This document shows positions 58,025-64,000 of a DNA stretch of 64,000 nt, piece after piece. The stretch is from Petrolisthes cinctipes (taxonomy: Eukaryota > Arthropoda > Malacostraca > Decapoda > Porcellanidae). The first letter of the stretch is position 1. The number at the start of each line of letters is the position of its first letter. The stretch covers positions 374,501 to 438,500 of the forward strand of contig JAWQEG010001349.1 in the NCBI GenBank assembly GCA_033782935.1. The letters are read 5' to 3'. Under the pieces are notes generated by a model. That model was not told where the DNA came from and did no database searches. It saw nothing but the letters and a program-made list of their open reading frames with translations. A program made the position numbers and the translations under genes.

Positions 58025-59530
58025 TATTGATTTATTTATTGATCCCATTAGGCATCTGGCGGCGCAACAGCAATGGTCATATACCGCCCAACATAAAAAG
58101 GTCATCTACATCATTAATAAAATATGTACAAAGATTAAATAATTTTCACTACCTCGGAAGGGAGAAGCAGCATGAATAAAACCCACGTCTTCCAAAAAAA
58201 AAAAAAAATCATATATTAATGAAATAACCTACTTAAGTTAGATATATAAAAGAATTGAAATATTAACGAAACAAACATTAAACTTTAACTACCTAAAAAT
58301 TAATAGCCATAAATACAATAAAATTCATAATTTGTGGAGAAGGCCAGCCTCCTCCACATAGGAGAGGGTGTTCCCTCCCACACTACAAGCCTCCTCCCCG
58401 AGCCCTTGGGAGAGACTGTAAGAACCGTCACCCTTCCGGTACTCGGAGAGGTGCCTACGACGAAGGTCCCCAAGGCTGGGACACTCGACAATAAGATGCC
58501 GTACTGTCAAAGGGACCAGACAATCATCACAGTAGGGAGGGTGAGCCCTCTCCATTAAAAAGCCATGAGTCAATAATGTGTGGCCAATGCGGAGATGGAC
58601 AAGAGCTGTCTCCCACCGGCGGGACAGGCCACTGTAGCTCCACAAACCAAAGCGCTGGCGGATGTCGCGGAGCTTGTTAGCCCTGACGGCGTCCCATCTG
58701 TCCTGCTAGCAGGAACGAACGGTAGCATCTATGTAGGGTCGAAGGTCCACTGCAGGAACAGGATGACGCCTAGCAGGAGGCCGGGAATTGGAGACCAAAG
58801 CCTTAGCCAGGGCATCAGCCCGCTCATTTCCATCAACACCCACATGGGCCGGGACCCAACAAAAAGTGACGACGACCCAGGAGGACAAGCCACTCAAGAA
58901 TGGCCAACACCAGGGGATGGGAAGAGTTAAAATTGCACAAGGCCTGCAAGGCACTACAGGAATCGCTAAAAATAGTAAACGAAGGGTGAGGGAGAGTGAA
59001 AATCACATGGAGGGCATATAAAATGGCCGAGAGCTCAGCGGTAAAAATGGACATGACAGAAGGGAGCTTGCCTCCACGGCAAAAGTCAGGAAAGACAACT
59101 CCAGCATCAGACTTTGACCCATCAGTGTACACAGGGAGGGACTCCCTGTGAGTGAAGGCATGTTCTAAAAAGAGGGAACGAGCCACTGGAGGAGGAAGAG
59201 ATTCCTTCTTGTCTATAAAGCAGGTGCAGGGGAAAACTTCTGGAAGAAGCCATGGAGCCACCCTGGGGACCCTCACAGGACAAATCTGGAAGTCATCTAT
59301 GCCCATCTCCTCCATAGCCTTCCTGACTCGGAAGCCAAAGGGCCATGGTGCACGAGAATGTAAAAGGTAGTACTGAGACATGATATCAGATGACACCACC
59401 AAGCAGGGTAGGGAGTCAGGAAGTCGATGTAATCGATGCCAACAACGAACCATCAAGGACTGGCGACGGAGATCAATAGGTGGCTCATTAGCGTCCACCA
59501 GGAGACTGGAGATTGGGGACGACCTGAAGG
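58025..59530 (-). mobile_element. LINE-B copy, 5' truncated, inserted in LINE-A copy A3
   Basis: Minus-strand LINE with an RNase H domain (LPVYTDGSKSDAGV, IFTAELSAILYAL, IFSDSCSALQAL, FCWVPAHVGVDGNERADAL) and a C-terminal finger region (HPPYCDDCLVPLTVRHLIVECP). The main frames are 59498-58833 and 58645-58325 with frameshifts between. The 3' UTR carries GGCGGTATATGACC and ends in TCAATAAATAAATCAATA at 58025-58043. RNase H places it in the I group, as for LINE-A, but it is a different family. Confidence 0.82.
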
Positions 59531-59534
59531 CTCC

Positions 59535-61383
59535 GGATTCGGGGCTACTTGAGTAACAGGACCTCCCGTGTGTTTTTCAGTGGTGAGCTCAGTCCTTTGC
59601 GTAGTTTTCATCTTGGTACGCCTCACGGGGGTGTTCTCAGCCCATTGTTATTTGATATTCTGATGCATTGGCTGCTCACTTCTCTTCCTGATATTCCTGG
59701 AACTACAATTACGTGTTATGCTGATGATATCTGTGTTTATTCTACCTCACCAAGGGATCTCCAGCGGTTTCTTGACTCCTTTTCTGTGGCCTCCTCTCAC
59801 TGTGGAATTATTGTCTCCCCAGATAAGAGCAGAATATTCACCTGCCGCCTTCCTCAAGCTCAGCCAGTGTTCACCATTGGAGGGACTGTCATTCCCACGT
59901 GTTCCCAGTATCACTACCTGTGCGTGCCAGTCAATATTTGGTCGATTATCCCTGCCAGACCTCAAGACCATCCCATTGTCCAGGACTTATTGGGTCGTCT
60001 CCAGCGCCGACTTACACCACTTCAATGGCTCTCTAACAACTTCTCCATCCCAGTAGCCAGGACTATCTATATTGCTTTTATCCGTTCAGTTGTTGATTAC
60101 CTCTCCCCTGCTCTGATTCAACTTCCCAGGGCTACTCTTGAAACTTTAGAAAAATTTCAGAATAGAGCAATGAGAATAATTCTCGGTTGTCCAATGTCGA
60201 CCAGGATAGTGAACATGCAGCGTGAGTTGCGTCTTCCCCCGTTAGTGGAGAGAATTTATTCTAGTGTTACTTGCTTCACTGTTAAGTGCCTCCATTTCCC
60301 ACATCTTTCACCCCATTACTCGCAGTTAGTCAGGACTTCTCTTTGACCAAACTACCCGGTCTCTCCCATAATGCCTGCTGGACATACTCTTATAAGGTCT
60401 GTTTCCTCTATGCTCCATAGTCTTAATATAGATATAATGGTGGCAGACGTCCCCCCAGGGCCCCCTCCGTGGATGCTACCAACACCTGATGTGAGCTTCA
60501 CACCTACTTTCAAGTCGGAACTGCCTTTTATACAGCGGCAGTTGGCTTTGGAACACATAGAAACAGTGACGTCCTCCATCACAGATCCATACTGCCTCTA
60601 CACTGATGGCTCATTGCAAGTGGATGGTACAGCAGGTTGTGCCGTCTTCTCACCTGACATGGAGTCACCTCCAGGGGGCTGGGTTGGCCGTCGTCTCTGT
60701 AACCACTCTAGCTCAACATTGTGTGAACTGTATGCCATTCTGGATGCTGTTAGTCTTGTTTGTCAATGTGGAGTGAATGCTGCCATTTTTTGTGACTCCA
60801 AATCTGCTCTTCATTCCCTCTCTAGTGTTCAGCGTCATCGTAACTTGACTGTCAAATTTTTATGGGTGCCATCCCATGTAGGATTACGTCACAATGGTAT
60901 AGTTGACAGACTCGCAAAGGAAGCGTGCCATCTGCATCCTCATGGTGTTGGACGTCCTCTCTCCCTGACATGTTACCTCTCTAAAGTCCGCTCCGCCACT
61001 CTCCTCCCTGTACGGCGACACAGGGATGCAGAGAGGCCCTTCAGCATCTCCGTCACCCATTATGAATCTGTCTGCCGTCACAAATATTTCTACCGTCGTC
61101 GAGGCCACATGGTTCGGAGGCACAATGTAGTCTCTGCTCGTTTGAGGCTTGGCTACCGGCCACCGTGGCAGTTTGCTGGGATGCAGGGTGAGCCTCCTTC
61201 ACTGAGTGTCGCTTGTGTCGAGCGCCTCGTGCTAACACTATAGAGCACTATTGCCTGGCCTGCCCCACTGTCCGACACTTGCTGCCCTAGGGCCTACCAC
61301 TTGATGTGGTTTGTCGACACCTGCTGAATTACCAGGTTCTGGAGGAACTTCTGGTACGCCACCCTCGTTTTGGTGGATTTAAA
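59535..61383 (+). pseudogene. LINE-A ORF2, 3' part (A3): RT end, RNase H, zinc finger
   Basis: Starts in the RT (LSNRTSRVFFSGELSPLRS), with CYADDICVYSTS, then frames 59549-60346 (ends TGA where A2 has AGA) and 60371-61243 with RNase H (LYTDGSLQVDGTAGC, FCDSKSALHS, LWVPSHVGLRHNGIVDRL). One frameshift near 61196 separates it from the last finger. A 33-base deletion near 60850 relative to A2 is visible. Confidence 0.78.
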
Positions 61384-61741
61384 TAGGTCATAATGTAAAT
61401 ATTTGTCTGTATGCTTGTGCTCCATTCTGTTATGTTTTCGTGATGAGTGCGTGTGTGAGTGTGGTTGTAGTCATTGGATTCTCATGGGTCCCGCCTACCC
61501 GTATGTATTGTTGCCTGCCTGTTGATTGACGCTACGGCGCAATTAATTAAAAAAAAAAAAAAAAAAACTCCTTCCACCCACCAAACCGTCTGCCCCTCCC
61601 CCCCACTCCCCTTTCTCTGACCTGAATACGAAAGATGGAGCTTTGCCGATTCGAAATATTGTTTTATATATGCACAGGAGCTCACACAAGCGAAGCGCTG
61701 TTGTCACGTTAGCCACACCAAGTGAGGGGGTGGTCCAGGTC

Positions 61742-61742
<1 letters not shown>

Positions 61743-61784
<42 letters not shown>
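61743..61784. repeat. (TA)n microsatellite
   Basis: About 42 bases of TA repeat downstream of LINE-A copy A3. Confidence 0.95.
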
Positions 61785-61786
<2 letters not shown>

Positions 61787-62066
61787 GATATTGATATACA
61801 ACAAGTAGCCTACTTTGAATTTACATCTTGTTTGAATTTCCAGTGATTTATCAGTAGTAGTGATATGTTTCTGATTTGAGTTCCTAAGTTTTACAAATAT
61901 TTTCGCGACCTGGTAATAACATTGCTGATATAGAACCCTGTGTTGCCTTCTGATATCCCATATTATTATAAAGAGATCGGCGCTTAGGTGTCAGGCTATC
62001 AATAACATGGAGATTCGGCCTCAAAGTTATACAAGTACCGGTACTCATTATTTCTGCTTTCTTTTG

Positions 62067-62376
62067 TCAGCTATGTAGTTTGACTATAATGGGTCTTCTT
62101 GTGTTCTGGGAATTTCTTGATTCTAACCTGTGAGCAACATTTATATCAGTTTGTGTGATGTTTATATGCGGATTATCTCTAATTGATCTGATAACAACTT
62201 CCGCACTGTTATATTGTGTTTTCTTGGGGCAGTGCAGGTCCACCAACAATAATTGTGTCTCTTCTCTCATAGTGACTTATTTCATCAATTTGATTCTCTA
62301 ACTGTGTCACTTTATTTTCAAGTTGTGTTACGAGGCCCTGCAACTGTGTTATCTTCTGATCTTTTCTATTGTTCAT
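62067..62376 (-). pseudogene. LINE ORF1 fragment (coiled coil plus RRM-like)
   Basis: From ATG 62376 the frame encodes a coiled coil (ITQLQGLVTQLENKVTQLEN) and HYERRDTIIVGGPALP; a frameshift near 62215 continues with VVIRSIRDNPHINITQTDIN and VAHRLESRNSQNTRRPIIVK. This succession is typical of L1/CR1-like ORF1 nucleic-acid chaperone proteins. No ORF2 is next to it. Confidence 0.65.
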
Positions 62377-63555
62377 TATTTACATGGCCTTCACTTTGCA
62401 GCTGAGTATCTATTTACCTTCTGCTGATATGTTGTCGATGTCCCTGGAGATATGGCTCAGGATGTCAGCTGATGGAGTTGATAGCGCCATTGGAAAGTTA
62501 TGATAATATATTAGTCAACATTAAAATGTTCAAACTGCTAGCAGGGTTCGTCGACTTAACACCCTACCTGCTAGGTCTTCTTTTGTTTTGTTTTCAGAAA
62601 TTACATGGGGAGAATGAGCCCCATCATTCTGCATACCACCACAACCAGAGAGTGACATCTCGAGGGCCTGGTCGACCACCGCTCGAGGAAGAGAAAGAGG
62701 TTTATTGTTATTCATACAACATTGTTATTATTGGAATGGCCCCAGGAGCCAAGAGCTACTACCTACTGGTAGATGAGGGGACCAAGCGCTGGTCACCATG
62801 GGCGGGGTACTTCATCCCCCACGGGGCCACTCGTTTTAATAAGCAGCCCCAATGGCTCGAAAGTTTGCCCACGACAGTGCTGAGACCCCCTTCCCCAACA
62901 TCTCCCGGTCCAGAGACCCAACCATCTAACACAGGACGGCCCCTAGAGGGCGGTCCCTCTGGTGGGCAGCACTGTTGGTTCGTACTGGCAGCCTATTGCA
63001 TGGGAACCATTTAGTCTGGTCTCTCACTGGCGACCATCCTAGCATGGGAAGCCCTCTCTCCCCGAAATCAGGGCAGAGTCTCGCTCGTTATGTCTCAGAG
63101 ACACGTAAGCCCCCCCACCACGACAAGGCGAATCCCCCCCTGGGGGGGGGGTAACTGCACAGTAACCGTGTACCAAAGCAAGGCCAAGTAGAATAGAAAG
63201 AACATCAGATCATATGGCAAGTCGTTAATAGCAAGACAGATACGGGACACCAGCCAAACTCAGACATTTGAAACGACACAGCTGTTTGTCCCTAGTCACT
63301 CTCTCTCCATCATACACACACACACACGGACTACACTTCATACACATACACACACACATACACGTACACAGAGTCACCTCTCGTGATCTGAGTAAAATTC
63401 AAATGACATTCTCTCTCTCTCCACCCACACACACAAACACACATACATACCAACTGCAGTCTTGACTTGGACAGTCTCCAGTAACAGCTCACTCAGTTTA
63501 CAGTTGTGGCAAGAGGATACACCAGAACCATTAACTCTTTCTCCTCTCTCTAGTA

Positions 63556-63592
<37 letters not shown>

Positions 63593-63740
63593 GAGAATAA
63601 ACGAATAAGGAAGAGAGAGGAGAGTCAAACTTGACCACTGAGATAGCAATACTGAGTCTAGACTTTCTGACAACTCTGGGTTGGAAAAGAATATAAGCAG
63701 AGTGTGATGAAGCACCTTTCACTAGTTCGGGTTCTCGTTT
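62377..63740. other. Region with CA repeats, no assigned gene
   Basis: A 180-codon frame (62472-63014) has no recognised domain. Simple repeats include a C/G homopolymer block (63128-63148), ACAC tracts at 63306-63365 and 63426-63450, and (CA)n at 63557-63587. Confidence 0.4.
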
Positions 63741-64000
63741 GTGTTTTATTTGAACCATTGTATTAGTGTAGTTCATAACCAGTTCCATGACACGGCTCAA
63801 CTCCATTCTAAAGTTCATATGACAGTATTGAAACGTCAAGGGATGCCTAGGGGGCCAGTTTGTCCCTGGTTGTTTCATCGCAGTTTTGAGTGACTTGTGG
63901 TCTGTTCTGATGTGAAAACTCCTTCCTTCCAAGAAATGCCAGAAGTGCTTGACAGAGTCATAGATGGCGACTAACTCCTTATTGAAGACACTATACTTCC
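63741..64000 (-). pseudogene. Ty3/gypsy RNase H fragment, cut by the window edge
   Basis: Minus-strand translation from 64000 gives YSVFNKELVAIYDSVKHFW, then FLEGRSFHIRTDHKSLKTAM, the E and D catalytic regions of a Ty3-type RNase H. After 63830 the reading frame decays. It is a different family from the Gmr1-like element; the RT part, if present, would lie beyond the window. Confidence 0.75.

Larger units (their letters stand above)
57222..61560 (+). mobile_element. LINE-A copy A3, split by LINE-B and internally deleted
   Basis: The 5' end (GTCTCGCCCCAACC) and the 3' poly(A) (61543-61566) are both present. Between 58024 and 59535 a minus-strand LINE-B copy sits in the middle, and the LINE-A part corresponding to about 35787-38448 of A1 (endonuclease and half of RT, about 2.7 kb) is missing. 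No clear target duplication was seen at the outer ends. Confidence 0.8.

Noticed and set aside
62472..63014. 180-codon plus-strand frame as a gene
   Set aside because: No recognisable domain, no relatives in the window, and it crosses low-complexity sequence; left as unassigned.

Overview
The window is eukaryotic nuclear DNA from an animal. It has one intron-rich host gene with canonical GT/AG junctions, long TA, GA/TC and CA microsatellites, and a dense pile of nested retrotransposons and DNA transposons. The element mix (DIRS-like, Gmr1-like Ty3, RNase H-bearing I-type LINEs, CR1/L2-type LINEs, P-type and Tc1/mariner-type transposons) fits an arthropod, most likely a decapod crustacean. The taxon is an inference; no species-diagnostic gene is present.

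Host gene (2.15-20.83 kb, minus strand). A complete SLC22-family organic ion transporter can be assembled from 11 coding exons. All ten junctions agree in phase, giving 605 codons plus a stop. Its introns are full of elements. Intron 5 alone (about 10.5 kb) holds a Ty3-type retrotransposon whose integrase precedes its reverse transcriptase (Gmr1-like order), and a LINE carrying an N-terminal 2A-like motif sits inside that element with a clean 9-bp target duplication. Introns 3, 4 and 9 hold TA-flanked MITE-like or Tc1/mariner-like elements.

20.8-24.7 kb is intergenic, with fragments of a LINE family (called LINE-B here) and a polypyrimidine tract. 24.7-31.75 kb is a GC-rich DIRS-like element. 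It has 211-bp inverted terminal repeats that are almost identical, an internal complementary region that joins both outer ends, and a tyrosine-recombinase fragment. No reverse transcriptase is recognisable, and minisatellites fill the interior. 31.8-34 kb holds a hairpin MITE and an ORF1 fragment.

34.3-43.5 kb is a four-level nest. A P-element/THAP9-like transposase reading frame is split by a TA-flanked TIR element, which holds an RNase H-bearing I-type LINE (LINE-A copy A1), followed by a second 5'-truncated LINE-A copy (A2) with an 11-bp target duplication.

44.9-54.0 kb is a TA-flanked giant inverted repeat (mariner/Tc1-like) containing a transposase C-terminus. Its right arm is interrupted inside a GA microsatellite by an almost intact CR1-type LINE with an SGNH-esterase ORF1. 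54.8-61.6 kb has two LINE-B copies with the same 5' breakpoint; one interrupts LINE-A copy A3 and coincides with loss of about 2.7 kb of it. The right edge (62-64 kb) carries a LINE ORF1 fragment, CA repeats and a Ty3 RNase H fragment cut by the window end.

Apart from the transporter, essentially every coding signal belongs to mobile elements, and most are broken.
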